From positions 176,619 through 240,618 of the forward strand of contig JABSSW010000062.1 in the NCBI GenBank assembly GCA_018902385.1: a DNA stretch of 64,000 bases, written 5' to 3'. Shown one piece after another: positions 22,314 to 35,136 of the stretch. Within the stretch, counting starts at the first letter, position 1. Every line of letters starts with the position of its first letter. The position numbers were made by a program, and so were the translations under genes. The notes beneath the pieces were generated by a model that saw only the letters and a program-made list of their open reading frames with translations, was not told where the DNA came from and made no database searches. The DNA is from Physcia stellaris (taxonomy: Eukaryota > Ascomycota > Lecanoromycetes > Caliciales > Physciaceae).

Positions 22314-23133
22314 GCCTGAAGACTGAAACCATGAATATTTGGTAGATGAAATGCTTGAAGTTTTCCAGAATCTGATACGATGCATCTTCTGAGACCTTGA
22401 GACAATTACGAGCATGCCTGGCAGGTAGATCTGGCAGGTAGATGATCTCGCCATGCCAAAAAAAGGCTGAAATAGCGTTAAATCCGATCGGACAGTCAAT
22501 CGTCGCAATGCGTGTTATGAGACAGAAACAATAAATTGACTATTGATTAAATAAGCGAATTGCACGTGATTAATCTTAAATGTTTAACAGTAAATCTTTT
22601 ACAAAATCGTATTTAATATTTGTTTAAATAATCAAACAAAAAAACGATTAACAGAAAAAATCGTCGTTGATTGTTTATTGTATATTTTTTCGAAATAACA
22701 AAATCGAATTCTTTATTACGTAACAGTTGAATTACGAATAATTTATTTTTTCAAACGACGAAATTTTTTATAATATTATTATTAAATTTCGAAATTTAAA
22801 TTTTACACAATTTATAATCAACGAATAATTTTAATCAACATATTGAATTTTTTGTTTTCGATTTCGAATACAATCGATTTGTTAATTTCGCAATCTTTTT
22901 CGCAATAACATTTTTGCTTTTTTACGAACAAAAAATCAAACACGATTGTTTGAATTTTCGTTACGAATAATAAAAAAACAATTTCGAACAATTGTTATTA
23001 TTAAATAAAATAATTTTTAAAACGATTCAATGAAAATGCAAATTCATTTGACGATATCGATATTCGTATAAACGTTTTTATCATTTTTAATTGACGTCAA
23101 TCATTCAATTTTCGATTTGAATATTTTATTGTG

Positions 23134-23348
23134 TGACGAACGTGCATCGAATTCATCATCTGAACAGAATTAACATCGTGTTAACATCGTTATTTTATCA
23201 TCGAATGTTAAAATCGAAATTCGTCTTGACGCATTCAAGAAATCAAATTTTTTACATATGTTTTTGCAAATTTTTATGTATTTGCTTTCTATTTAGAAAT
23301 TTTCGTGTAATTATGTATTAATATTATATCAATGTATGACATCTCACA
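23134..23348 (+). repeat. 5' LTR of the Gypsy element
   Basis: A 215-bp repeat beginning TGACGAACGTGCATCGAATT and ending ACATCTCACA. It matches 31338-31551 with scattered, mostly C/T and G/A differences. Confidence 0.88.
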
Positions 23349-24798
23349 TTATTTTTAAATCATTTTAATTTTTTCAAATTGTTCGAAATACGACAATTTA
23401 TTCAATAAACAAAATTTCAATCAAACGCGAAAATTTAAAACGTCAACAATTAAATTTTAAACGTGTAACGAAAACGAGAAAATTTTGTTCACGTGAAATC
23501 AAAAATTCAAACGATTCGAATGAAAATATCGAAATTTTATTTCACGCAAATCATTTTTTAAAAAACAACGATTTCGAATGTGAATTTTCACGAAAAAATC
23601 ATTTCGATATTTTAACAAAACGACGACGAAATCGTACGTTACAAATCGAAACGACGAATTGACATTATTTTCGATCATTGAACGAAAACGACAAATTGTG
23701 TAAACGACGTTCGATTTCATCAAAAATCAATATTAATAACGAAACATCACGAATCAAACATCAATTATTCATTTTGTTTATCACATTTTTAAACAACACG
23801 TTACATATCATTCGTTGTTTTTCGCAATTGATAATGATCAAATAATGATTTTTTTTATTTTTTATTGCAAACGTTTTTCGATTTCGATTTTTTTTTTTGC
23901 AAATCAATTTTTTTTTTATAAACAATCATGTCATTCAACATATTCGCATTCATAAAACGCAAACGCATTATTCAAATCGATCGTATTGTTTTTTTAAAAC
24001 AAAACAGAAATTATTTGATTTCATTGTTTTGTTTTTGAATTCAGACATTTTTTTGTTGTCATTTCGAAAACGTTCATCAACTTTCGATAAAAAAAAACGA
24101 TTGTAAAAATTTTTCAACATCTGTATTGAAACACAATTAATCAATTGAATTCGTCATGATTCAACATCAATGTTCAAAGTTTTCGAAAAATTACGCGTTG
24201 ATAAAAACATCGACGTAATTTGCATTGTTCAATGAAATGAACACGTCGATAATTACAATAAATTTGTTAATATTGTTCAAATCATTCGAAATCAACAAAT
24301 CGATTTTAAATTTAAAAACAACGATTTTTTCATCGAAAATTTTCAATTCACGATCGAAAACGTCATTTTTCAAATCAATTTGAAAAGAATCGATACAATC
24401 GTTTTCGTTTCATTTTCGAATACAATCGTTAAAAAAAATAAAAAACGTAATATTAAAATTTCGAATTTTTTCAAATTTTCACACAACATTTCGAAATTAT
24501 TTTATGAAATTTGAAAATTATTGATTCGTAACAAATTTATTATCAACAATAATTATTATTTTACGAATCAGATGAAAATTTTGATCGTATTATTGTGATT
24601 GAATAAAATCGTTCGTGATCATGTTTTTGTTCGACGCAAACGTGATTTTTTATTTTTCAAAACGATTGACGAAATGTTTATTTTATTGATTACAATTTTT
24701 GTCGAAAAAAACGTCGATCGCATCGTTCGAAATAAATTTAAAAATTTCAAAATGAACATCAATTAACGTTTTTCGGATTTTTTTCAGAATTCGTTTTT

Positions 24799-25161
24799 TT
24801 GTTTAGTCAGTTATTTGATTATTTTCAGCAAATTTTGACTAATGAATTTCGCGAAAAATTAACATTTATTTTTCAACGAACTATCGTCAGCAATGAGAAA
24901 TTCAACGATGTCAATTCGCTGAAAAAATTGATTGAAAATGTGAATCAAAAATTTCACAATTTCAAAAACTATCAAATCATTAAATTTGAAATATTCATTC
25001 GAAATGATCAATCAACGAATAAAAAAATCAACGTCAAATTTTCTATTCGCGTTTTTCTCTCGTCAATTTTTAAAAATTTCTCGATTTCGAAATTGATCGC
25101 GCTTAAAAGTTTTCAAATAAAAAAAAAACGTCAACGAGTTGTTACAAATGCGAAACGTTGA
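24799..25161 (+). pseudogene. gag-like remnant of the Gypsy element
   Basis: A 120-codon open piece upstream of the protease remnant, rich in Phe, Asn and Lys after AT mutation (for example FRKEL-like FREKLTFIF). The position fits gag. No zinc knuckle is readable. Assigned by location rather than by a clear motif. Confidence 0.5.
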
Positions 25162-25393
25162 ATCATTGATCAAAAAATTGTTCAAAATCAAAATTCGTTG
25201 TTTTTTATATTCAAAAGATATTACGCAAAGAAAAAAACGTTCTGAAAATTTACAACACAATCGATTTCATGTTCAAAAATTCGATTCAATTAAATCAAAT
25301 TATTACGAACGATAAAATCAATGAAATTAATAACGAATTTTCATTCGAACATGAATCGAAAAACGTTTAAATTTTCTCAGAATCGCGAAAAAA

Positions 25394-25630
25394 ATGTTGT
25401 CGATTTCAGCAATGTTCAAAATATTCAACACGTTTAATAAATTCACAAACAATTCATTAATCATTCAATGTACATTAATTTTCGATAAATACGAACACAA
25501 CGTGCAAACATTAATGAACACAAATGTCATTGAATTTGTTTTCATTGATGAAAAAATTGCGCAATTGATTTGTGAAAAATTTCAAATAAATTTTGTAATT
25601 TTTTTGATTCAAACACGTCAACGAATTTGA
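25394..25630 (+). pseudogene. Aspartic protease remnant
   Basis: The stretch around ALID/TGA-type protease sequence is decayed, but FIDEKIAQLICEKFQI follows the former active site as it does in fungal Gypsy proteases. The catalytic Asp-Ser/Thr-Gly triplet is not preserved. Confidence 0.6.
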
Positions 25631-26481
25631 CGATCGTTTGATTAAATTTATTATTCATGTCATTTATTTCACATTCACAATGCAAAATCATTTTGAATTA
25701 TTTATTTTTATGTTCATTACGAAAATAAACGTTCATTTTTTGATTTTGAATAAATTTTGAATGAACGTGCACGACGTGATATTAAATATGCAAATCGATA
25801 AAATTATTTTTAAATTTAATCGTTATATTTATTTCGAAACGTTTAAAAATTTGAAAACGTTTTTTGAACATCGACATTCATCAAAAAATATTTATTTATT
25901 ATTTTTCACATCGTTCGAAAAATTTTCAATATCGATAAATTCGCAAAAATATACGATTTTGCAAAAACGTTTATCGTCGAAAACGATTAAAATTCAATCA
26001 TTTCGTTTTACAGTCGAAAATTACGATGAAAAAAATGAATTTTTTTCGAAAATCGTGTTAGATTTCAATTCTCGATATGTCATTGAAAAAATTGATAAAA
26101 AATATTTTTTCGTCAAATTCTTTAAAAAAAAACGACGTATTAAAATCATACGAAAATTTCAACAATTTACATTCATGAAATTTTTTATTCGAAAATCGAA
26201 TTTAATCAAAAAATTTTTCGACGATTTAGTCGACGATTTAAAATCACGATTTTCGACAACGAAAAATATGAAAACAATTTAAATTTCGATACATTTTGAA
26301 ATGTTTTTTTATCGACGTAATCGTTTTTCAATTTCTGATCGAATTTTAAAAAAAAAAAAAAAGAAATCAAAACGTTTTCGTTGATCATTAAGAAATTAAA
26401 TGAAATTATTAACAACGTTAAAGAAAATTTAATTCAAACGAAATTCGATTTCGATATGAATTCAAAAAAACGTTTAAAATT

Positions 26482-27293
26482 ATGAAAACAATCATTGAAA
26501 AATTGAAACGTAAAGTTTTTGATTTTTTTAAACGATTCGAAAATATATTCAATTTCAAAAAAATCGATAAATTATTTTTTCACAGATTTTACGATCACAA
26601 AATCGAATTGACTGAAAAATCGATTCAATTGTCTCGAAATCGAATTTATTTTTTATCGTTTAGAAAATTCGAAATTTTACAGAAGTATTTTCATGAAAAT
26701 TTTCAGAAAAAATTTATCAATTCAAACAAGACATTTTATATTTGTTTATTTTATTCGTTGTCAAATCAAACGATCAATTTCGTTTGTGTGTGAATTATCG
26801 AAAACTGAACGTCATAATCAGACGCAATAATTATTCTATTTCATTAATCGAAAAAATTTTCGTTAAAATTATCGATTGTAAATTTTTGTTCAAATTAAAC
26901 ATCATATCGATTTTCAACAAATTTCGAATGAATTCACAAAGCGAAAATTTTACAATTTTTATATGTTCATTGAACATTTACAAATATCACGTATTGTTTT
27001 TCGAATTAATCAATGATTCGATCAATTGACAACATTATATGAACGATTTGTTGTTCGAATATATTAATTATTTTTGTCAAATATATTTGAATGATATTTT
27101 CATTTATAACAAAATTCGAAAAAAACACGAGCGACATTTCATTCAAATATTTCAAAAATTAAAAAAAGTCGAATTTCAAATCGATATCAAAAAATACGAA
27201 TTTTTTAAAACGAAAATTTCATTTTTAAAAATCATATTGTCAACGAAAAACTTACGCATGAATTTTAAAAAAATACAAAACATTGTCGATTGA
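26482..27293 (+). pseudogene. Reverse transcriptase remnant
   Basis: Recognisable Ty3/Gypsy RT in pieces: YDHKIELTEK, then YFLSFRKFEILQKYFHENFQ, then FRLCVNYRKLN, and the catalytic block seen as IYLNDIFIYN, where the second position of YxDD-type LDDI is Asn instead of Asp. An internal stop at 27027-27029 and frame breaks interrupt it. The Asp-to-Asn change is a G-to-A transition, as expected from the mutation process. Confidence 0.88.
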
Positions 27294-27479
27294 ATTCGTT
27301 CAACGTGCATCAAAAAAATGCAAACATTTGTAAATTTTTGCAATTTTTATCGACGTTTCATCAAAACATTTTCGAAATTCGTCAAGTTTCTGATTCGAAT
27401 GATCAAAAAAAAATTGATTTCGAATGAATTGATTTCGTTAATGAAACGTTCGAAATTTTGAAAAAACAAATGATCGAAA

Positions 27480-27960
27480 TTTCAATTTTTCGACATTACG
27501 ATCGCAATCGTAAAACAATTTTAAAAACAGATTTTTCGAATTGATGTTTAAATGAAATTTTATTTCAATACGACGACGACGAAATGTTTCATTCGATAAT
27601 TTTTTTCAACAAAAAAATGATTTTTGTCGAATGCAATTACGAAATATATAACAAAAAACTTTTGATCATTATTCGATGTTTAAAACATTGAAAATCAAAA
27701 TTTGAAAACATCGACGAATTCGTCGAAATTTATATCGATCATAAAAATTTGAAAATTTTCATGACGAACAAAAAATTCATTTTTCGTCAAATGCGTTGAG
27801 TCGAAATTTTGATCGATTACAATATCAAAATTCAATATCAATTCGAAATCAAAAATGTTAAAACAAACGTTTTGATTCGAATGTTTGAATTTCGTTTTGT
27901 CGATGACGACAAACGAAAATTTTATAAAAAACAAATTTTGTTGTCGTTTTTTCGATTGCA
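27480..27960 (+). pseudogene. RNase H remnant
   Basis: Remnants of the Gypsy RNase H domain: KTDFSN in place of the usual TDAS start, [18 protein letters not shown], and IYIDHKNLKIFMTNK. The order and spacing match the family. Stops interrupt the frame, including one at a former Trp position. Confidence 0.82.
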
Positions 27961-28259
27961 ATTATGTTCGATTGACGTTCAAAACGATTTGTACGAACGA
28001 ATTATGCAAATCAATCGAAAAAATGAAAATTGCATTAATTATCGTCAAATTTTGATCGATAAACAAATCATCAACGAAAAAATAAATTTGCAAAAATGTT
28101 TCGATCGAAACGACGTTTTTTTCAAAAACGAAAATTTATGAATGTCAAATCGTTTAAATTTTATGATTGAAATAATTCGCGATGTTCACGATTAATTTTT
28201 TTGTGTTCATTCAAACATGAATCGTATTGAAAAATTCATTAAACGTTATTATTATTGAT

Positions 28260-29215
28260 TTAATATGCGATTGTTTATCAAACGTTACATTCGTAATTGT
28301 CATAAATGTCAACGATTTAAATTTTCACACGATGATCGTCATGAATTGTTAATATCATTGTGAATATTTAATCAGCGATGACTAAATATTTCGATAAATT
28401 TCATAATCGAATTATTTGAATTCAAAAAAAAACAACGTTATTTGCATTATTATCGATCGATCAATCAAGAAACGACATTATGTTTCATGCGTGATCGATA
28501 ATGACGAATTGACAATCGAAATTTGCGTCAAAATATTGTTTCATTACGTATTTCGCACGCATGATTTATTTTTTTCAATCGTTTCGAATCGAAATAATCA
28601 ATTTGTGAATCGCGTTTGAAAAATTTTTTGCAAACGTTTAAAAATCAAATGTAAATTGTTCACGACGTTTCAATTTCAAATCGATGATCAAATCGAACGA
28701 ATTAATCAAAACATTGAAATTCATTTACGTTTGTATTGCAATTATCGTCAAAACGATTGAATTGATTAAATCGACATCATGAAATTCGTTGACAACAATG
28801 ACGTTTTCGCAATTATCGAATTCATTTTTTTTATTAATAAAAATTATTATTTTCGAATGATTTTTGATTCAAATTTGAATAATTACGAAATCATTAAAAA
28901 ACGTTTATTAATCAAACAAAACGAATTCATTGTCGAAAAAATGAATCGCATTATCGAATAAATTAAAATCAACGTTGTCGATGTCAAACAAAAAATAATT
29001 ATTCGAATTAATAAATTTTGTTTTTTTATCAATTTTGAAATAAAAAATTATGTGTAATTAAATTGTCGTTATATTAAAACGATTCGTTCATTTGATAAAT
29101 TGAATAACAAAAAATTAAATTCATATTTCGTTGTCAAAAAACGAAATATTGTTTACGAATTCGAATTGTTCGATGACATGCACATTCATTCAATTTTTCA
29201 TTTTTGATTGTTAAA
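28260..29215 (+). pseudogene. Integrase remnant
   Basis: The HHCC zinc-binding end is visible as RNCHKCQRFK (about 28285-28320), followed by a decayed catalytic core with many stops. At about 29155-29205 the text HIHSIFHF resembles the conserved end of Gypsy integrases just before the chromodomain. Confidence 0.75.
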
Positions 29216-29278
29216 AAAAATTTTAACGATTCATTGAAAAAACAACACAACGATTTTTCGAAATTCGTTATCGCAAAT

Positions 29279-29450
29279 GAAACGTTCGAATGAAAATTCG
29301 ACAACATATTGCAATTTCGATATCATTATTATCGTTTTCAATATCGTTGTAAATGATCGAATTGAAATTTTCACGATCGCATTTGATATTATGTCGACGA
29401 CGATGAATTTCAAAATGTTCAAAATATCGTCGATGTTTTTCACGAAATTA
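29279..29450 (+). pseudogene. Chromodomain remnant
   Basis: The frame shows FDNILQFRYHYYRFQYRCK, then a segment with DDDEFQNVQNIVDVFHE. This is the layout of the C-terminal chromodomain of fungal chromoviruses. Former Trp codons (TGG) have become TGA stops, for example at 29291-29293, which is a GpG-to-GpA change. Confidence 0.75.
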
Positions 29451-30289
29451 ATTCAAAAACAACAAAATTTGTTTTGCGAAATGATTAAATCGTGAATTTT
29501 ATTGTTTATGATCGATCAGAAAATTGTCATCGAATTCGTGACAATTCATTTTCAAATTGTCGTCAATGATTTTTTTTTTGTCATTCGTTTCGTTGTCATT
29601 TTGCGTTATTTACAATCAGAATTTACGTCGCATGAAAAATTGAATCATGTTAAAAACATTTTCAGAAATTGTCGTCAAATCTTATTGAACAATAAATGAT
29701 AATGTAAAATGTCATGCAATGATGTGAATGAACAACAAATTGTTAAAAAATTCGAATATTTACAAATTCGTCAACAAGATTCTCAATTGTTTATTAATGA
29801 CACGCGAAATTATTTATAAAATTCGTACAAAATGTTTGCTTTTCAGAAAATTTAATACATGCATATTTTGTTGAATGCATTGTACGAATCAATTGTTTTA
29901 TATGCGATAACGTCGACGTGTTAATCGTGATGACAGAAATTTCATCAATTTGATCAAACTGTTCGTTTCGTGATATTAATTTGATGTTGCAAGAATTTTC
30001 AAAATTGTCGATACGCGAAATTGAATTCTTAATGATTTGTTTATTAATGTTCGTCGAAATTATTTTTAACGAATTGCATAAATTGTTCATTTTTCAAAAC
30101 ATTCATTGTTTTCACGTTTTGTCGCATGCAATGTATTACATCGATTTTCGCATGTTCGAAAATATCAATCGCATTAAAAATTGTCGCGACGATAATACAT
30201 TTTTATAAAAAAATATTCAGTAAATTCGCTTGACGCGAATGATCGATCGAAAAGAATTCTGATCAATTTTGCGTTCGTATTACTTAAAG

Positions 30290-30770
30290 TCGATAATTTT
30301 CATCAATTGAAAATTCGAATTTTCAATGCGATAAATTATCAAATTTTTTTCGTTCAATCATCAAAATTCATTTTGAATGCGAAAATTCGTACAGTTGTTT
30401 CGCATTTTGCACATCAATCAACAATCACATATGATTTTCACTTATTTAGTCAAAATTGTAAATCTGAATAAGCGCATTTCAATGTTGCAAAAATGACAAA
30501 AATCGACTCATTATCGCAATAGTTTTGCGATTTCGAAAACTTCGTCGTCGTCAAATTTGTGTCAGACGATCAGTTGAGATGTTTGCGAAAAAATTTCGTT
30601 TAATTCATTTTCGTTTGTACAATTGCTTCGCATCTTGCATCTCAATCAACAGTCACATATGATTTTCATTTATCTAGTTAGAATTGTAAATCAGAATGAG
30701 CGCATTTCAATGTTTCAAAAATTATTAAAATCGATTCATTATTGCAATAGTTGTGAGACTTTGAAAATTG
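30290..30770. repeat. Dispersed AT-rich repeat, two adjacent copies (third copy at 40508-40760)
   Basis: The block 30386-30540 recurs at 30611-30770 (shared ATCAATCAACA...CACATATGATTTTCA text). A more mutated copy including the left neighbour sequence lies at 40508-40760. It is in the 3' untranslated part of the Gypsy element. Confidence 0.75.
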
Positions 30771-31337
30771 CGAAATTGCGAAATTTGTGTTCGTTTCTCA
30801 ACTCTTCGCAATGTTCGCAGCGTTTCAATGCGATTTCGATTATAACTTCGTACGCATTCGATCGATTTTCGATATTATTGATTATTTGAATAGAATTCAC
30901 TTCGAGCTTCAAAACGAGCCTTCGTTTGTATATTTTAGTGACTGAATGCAAATGTTATTAAGATGCGAAATCGATGAAATCGCAAAACGAATGCGAAATC
31001 ATTGAGATTTTGCGAAAATTTAAGCAATCTTATCAGATCTGATTCTAATTCTAAAAGTTTTCGACAAAGTTTTTTTTAAAAAACTTTCGAATCTACTTGT
31101 TTTATTAATAAATTCAAATTGTTAATTTCAAAATATAATCATATAAATGTTTTCGAAATCTAAACGATTTTATTTCGTTGACGAAATTTTTTCGCGACGT
31201 TTCGCGTTTACTTTTTTGTTTCGACAATTAATCAATTCGACATTATTCAGAAATATATTTACATCGCGCAAAACGTTCAGAAAAAAAAATCAATTAATCG
31301 TTTCGAAACGAAATTGACGAAAAACGAAAAATAATAT

Positions 31338-31551
31338 GACAAACGTGCATCGAAATCAACATTTGAACAAAATTAACATCGTGTTAACATCGTTATTTTA
31401 TCATCGAATATTAAAATCGAAATTCGTTTTGACGCATTCAAAAAATCAAATTTTTTACATATGTTTTTGCAAATTTTCGTGTATTTGCTTTTTATTTAAA
31501 AATTCTCGTGTAATTATGTATTAATATTATATTAATGCATGACATTTCACA
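31338..31551 (+). repeat. 3' LTR of the Gypsy element
   Basis: A 214-bp direct repeat of 23134-23348, beginning TGACAAACGTGCATCGAA and ending ACATTTCACA. Confidence 0.88.
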
Positions 31552-32071
31552 TATTGATCATATAATATTAACGAATAAGACGTGTATTTTTCGTTAAAAA
31601 AATCAATTTGTATTTCAAAATAACATTTGTTACAATAATTTCGACATTTGAAAATTCGATTTCGATAATTTGTTTATTTATTTGATTAAAATTGTTTTTA
31701 TATTCGTAATTGATATTAATAACATGTTTTGTCGTTTTAATAAAATTATTAAAAACAATCGTTTTTTTCGTTAATTTGCAACATTAATTATATTCGAATT
31801 CATTTATTCAAAATTGTATTGAAATTGTATAAATTGATATATCAATTAAACATTCAAACGAATTTCGTCGAAAAAAATTACAATTATATTTAATAAAAAA
31901 TTATCGAACGAAATCGACAAAGAAAATTCGTTTATTTAATTTATGTTAAAAATACAATTTTCGCAAATATATTGCAATTAAATTCAATTAATATAATTTG
32001 ACGAAAAAAAAATCATTGAATTTTTGTTGAATTAATATTATGATATTTGTATATTTTTGTGTTTTTATTTG

Positions 32072-32076
32072 CATAC
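32072..32076 (+). repeat. Target-site duplication, left copy
   Basis: CATAC immediately before the left LTR. The identical pentamer follows the right LTR at 35332-35336. Confidence 0.75.
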
Positions 32077-32271
32077 TGTTGAGAAGTACAGCCTCCGCAG
32101 GAAGGTAACCAAGGGGCCAGTTGATATAACCTGACGAAAGAAGGACTAGTGCGTCCTTGTTGGGACTAGCGCCTTGGCATCCGCACACTTTCTGTGCTTT
32201 CACTTCATGTATGTTACCAAAAAACGAGATTCAGAGCAATAGAATGGTAGTCACCCATGATTCTTTCAATA
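32077..32271 (+). repeat. Left LTR of the zinc-finger element (unmutated)
   Basis: 195 bp, normal GC content. It serves as the reference for the mutated right LTR at 35137-35331. Confidence 0.88.
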
Positions 32272-32581
32272 GGTTATGAGAACCGGGTTAGCAGCTTTCG
32301 CTACATCTAGTACCAGCTACAGCATGAGCGCACGTAGTACCTAGCCGCCAGGCAGTACAGCAATAGGTTTGCAGTACTCCAGCAGTAACCAACTCCATTG
32401 GGAGTATCCAGTCTAGCCAGACCACAACGGCCTAATTGCATCGAGCAATACTCAGTACCTTGGTACACAGTACATCCAGTACACCCTCAGTTACTTCAGC
32501 AGTAACACCTACCTTACGAATACCTTACGAACTCGCGTATACCTACTCGGACCTCTACGCGAATCCTATCACTCAGTCAGA

Positions 32582-33859
32582 ATGACGACTCCATCATCTA
32601 CAACGCACTCGCCTCTCTCGATTCGTGCACCAGAAATCGTATGCAAGCACCCAGAGAGTGCATCCTCCACCTCCGAATCGCCGCCCGCTTTCCTTCCTTG
32701 GTCACCTCTCCTTTGCACCTGCATTTCCGCCAATGACATCTCCGCGAATGAGTCAATAACGCAGGATCTTCGATGCTTGTACGAGCAGCATCAACAGGGT
32801 CAAACCAGTCAAAAATGCGCTTGGTTCATTCAAGCAAAGAGGGCACAAGAGAATTACCTGATGCGGAAGCATGAGTCGGAGATCAAGAGCAAACTCAAGC
32901 AGGAAGCGAAGGAGTCATTGAAACAGAAAGAGGAGGCCCGCATAGCAGCGAAACGGGCTGAAGGATATACGTGCAGGCGTTGCAAGCATTCGGCCAAATT
33001 CGATAGCAACACCAAGCTTCACGAGCATATCCGCACTCGGCATGCGAAGAAGCCGAAATCGAAGCCTGCTCAGCAGTCTGTTGAGCATGTGGCCTCACCT
33101 CCTACTCCGCCTGCCTCGTCACCTCCTTCGTCACCTCAATCGGTCACCTCGTCACCTCCTACGTCACCGAAATTAGTAGCCGAGTCACCAGCTACTCCAA
33201 CTCCTTCAGAACTATCACCTACCTCGTCGGTTGCAACACCAAGAAAGCCGATATCTTGGGCAGAAATCGCCTCACGGCCTGTTGCGCCGAAACCCTCACG
33301 TCTCCCGATTGCGACACCCAAATCGGTGTGCAAACCGTTGGAGAATGCAAGCATTGCTTGCCCGCCTACTCCGCCTCGAACCCCTACACCATCGAGGCCC
33401 TATTTGACCGTGGACGACCTGTTCCGCATGTTCGCTGGGAAGCCGAGCCCATTTGGCCTGCAGCGGCACCAAATGCGCTCGTTCTCTCCGCGCGGCCCTG
33501 GCAAATGCAGTCCCGTCAGCAAATGTGGCCCCATACAAAGCCGCATTACGTCATACTTCCATGCGGCGGCCTCACCTGCTTCGAAATCGGCCAAATCCGA
33601 AGCATTTGCATCAACTCATGCCCGCGGAACCGTCCCGCGTCAATTTTCGGCCTCGGCCTCACCTACCTCTTTTCCTTCTCGATTTCCTATGGTCTCTCGC
33701 CCGTCTCCTGTTTGCAGGCATTGTCAAGGGCGTTCCGCCACCTATTGGCCTACTGGTTGGGCCATGCCAACTGCCGCAAGAGCCGGGAACAATGAGATAC
33801 CCAAGGGAATGCGTTATTGGCGTTTCGCTTCTCTCCACCCTACTTTGGGGAAGTATTGA
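32582..33859 (+). CDS. C2H2 zinc-finger protein encoded by the LTR element
   Basis: A 425-residue open frame, the only long gene in the element. A charged coiled-coil-like helix (about residues 92-127, KQEAKESLKQKEEARIAAKR) leads into one C2H2 finger: C131, C134, then His 147/149 and H154 (YTCRRCKHSAKF). A long Pro/Ser/Thr-rich region follows (about 160-300, with TPRKPISWAEIASRP), then a basic C-terminus ending with a possible CRHC pair near residue 379. Near 33.73 kb another frame reads on with a His- and Cys-containing stretch, so a frameshift may have cut off a second finger; the mutated relative at 41.5-43.8 kb keeps two fingers. It may act as a gag-like or DNA-binding protein of the element. 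I do not know a described function. Confidence 0.7.
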   Translation: MTTPSSTTHSPLSIRAPEIVCKHPESASSTSESPPAFLPWSPLLCTCISANDISANESITQDLRCLYEQHQQGQTSQKCAWFIQAKRAQENYLMRKHESEIKSKLKQEAKESLKQKEEARIAAKRAEGYTCRRCKHSAKFDSNTKLHEHIRTRHAKKPKSKPAQQSVEHVASPPTPPASSPPSSPQSVTSSPPTSPKLVAESPATPTPSELSPTSSVATPRKPISWAEIASRPVAPKPSRLPIATPKSVCKPLENASIACPPTPPRTPTPSRPYLTVDDLFRMFAGKPSPFGLQRHQMRSFSPRGPGKCSPVSKCGPIQSRITSYFHAAASPASKSAKSEAFASTHARGTVPRQFSASASPTSFPSRFPMVSRPSPVCRHCQGRSATYWPTGWAMPTAARAGNNEIPKGMRYWRFASLHPTLGKY

Positions 33860-35136
33860 CCCTCCTACTCCGGGGAGTCACTACTTCGGGGAGTTAGCAT
33901 GTTGTTTGTTTGCCCGCCCGCCCTCCCTATTAACCGTTGATCGGCCTGGGAGAAACTAAAAGTTGTTGTTGTTGTTTTAATGGATTCGATGTCCCGCTCC
34001 TCCCGCCCTGTGGCCTGAGAAAGCTTTACAAGTTGTTGTATGCTTTGTTTTATTGTTTCACTAATGAGTAGAAACTTACCTCTGTTGTGACTTCGTCTTG
34101 ATCTAACACGACTAATCTACGATATCGCCTCTTTCCCTACTACCCTTGAGGCTTAGTCGCCCGATAAATACGAGGGAAGAGAATGAGTAGAGTACAGTCC
34201 TGGCAATACAGTCTCGGAGAAGCGTACTTGACGTACTGTACGAACAATTGTTAGAAGAGGAGGAGCAGACTAGATAGTACGACTTCGAAAAAGCGTACTG
34301 TACGGATCCGACTAGAAGTCACATAGTACCGCTTCAGAAAAGCGTACTATGCAGCCATATTACATACTCGGCCTTGCAGAGCAGAAACTCGGTCAAGAAC
34401 TCAGAAACTCGATCAAGAAAAACTGGAGATATCTGACCTTTTCGCATACTAATCGACCTGATTCTCTGGCAGATCTTAATCAGATCAGAAAAGCTCGATT
34501 CTGCACTCTTCGCATCGATGTATGCCCGCAGAAACCTGCCCGCATTCGATGCACCATCTTTCATATCGATTTCTCGACCATCTCCAGCCTCTCGCATCGC
34601 ATCGACATACCTTATGAACTTCCTACAGCCAAATTACATAGGGATCGATTCATTGATGTCGCAAGAAGTATCTGAGAACTCTGAAATTCACAATGATGCT
34701 ACATGGTGTAATTCGCATTCTCGTTCGCCATCGCAGAACTCAGACATAAAATACTTGCTCCTTGATGTATCTTTTATCCAATTCTAGATACCGATTTTCG
34801 CATCGATGCTTCACCTCATGAAAATTCAAAACACGGTCGCAATTTTTCAGTCATTCGATCGCACGTCTTGCAAATCGACCTTACGTCAAAATATCTGAAA
34901 CACATCGAATTTCGATTCGTTCGTTTCTGCAGTTTTCACATCGATGCATGACCTCGATCAAGACATATCACGTTGAAAGAACTTGCTCGGAAGTTTCAGA
35001 CAATACATCGCTGAAAAAATCAGGATTTGCGTCGCTGAGAATTTGAATCTACATCGCTGAAGAAACTTGCACGAAAGCTTCAGACTGAACTCGTTAGAAT
35101 ACTGAGCAGAAAACACAGGCGAATGCTGTGAAAGAG
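33860..35136 (+). other. 3' non-coding part of the zinc-finger element
   Basis: No open frame with family features. At 34215-34350 the motif AGCGTACT recurs in variants (AAGCGTACTTGACGTACTGT, AAAGCGTACTGTACGG, AAAGCGTACTATG), forming small inverted repeats around GTAC. From about 34.8 kb rightward C and G become rarer, marking the start of the mutated end. Confidence 0.6.

Larger units (their letters stand above)
23134..31551 (+). mobile_element. Degenerate Ty3/Gypsy LTR retrotransposon, chromovirus type
   Basis: An 8.4-kb element bounded by two directly repeated LTRs (about 215 and 214 bp, starting TGAC and ending CACA). Between them lie, in order, gag-like, protease, reverse transcriptase, RNase H, integrase and chromodomain remnants on the plus strand, all full of stop codons. 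The order protease-RT-RNase H-integrase plus a C-terminal chromodomain is that of Ty3/Gypsy chromoviruses. A primer-binding site and target-site duplication can no longer be read. It is inactive. Confidence 0.9.

Noticed and set aside
33256-33959. Second and third long frames inside the C2H2 ORF
   Set aside because: Shadows of the Pro/Ser-rich coding frame; the zinc finger and start context support the 32582 frame.
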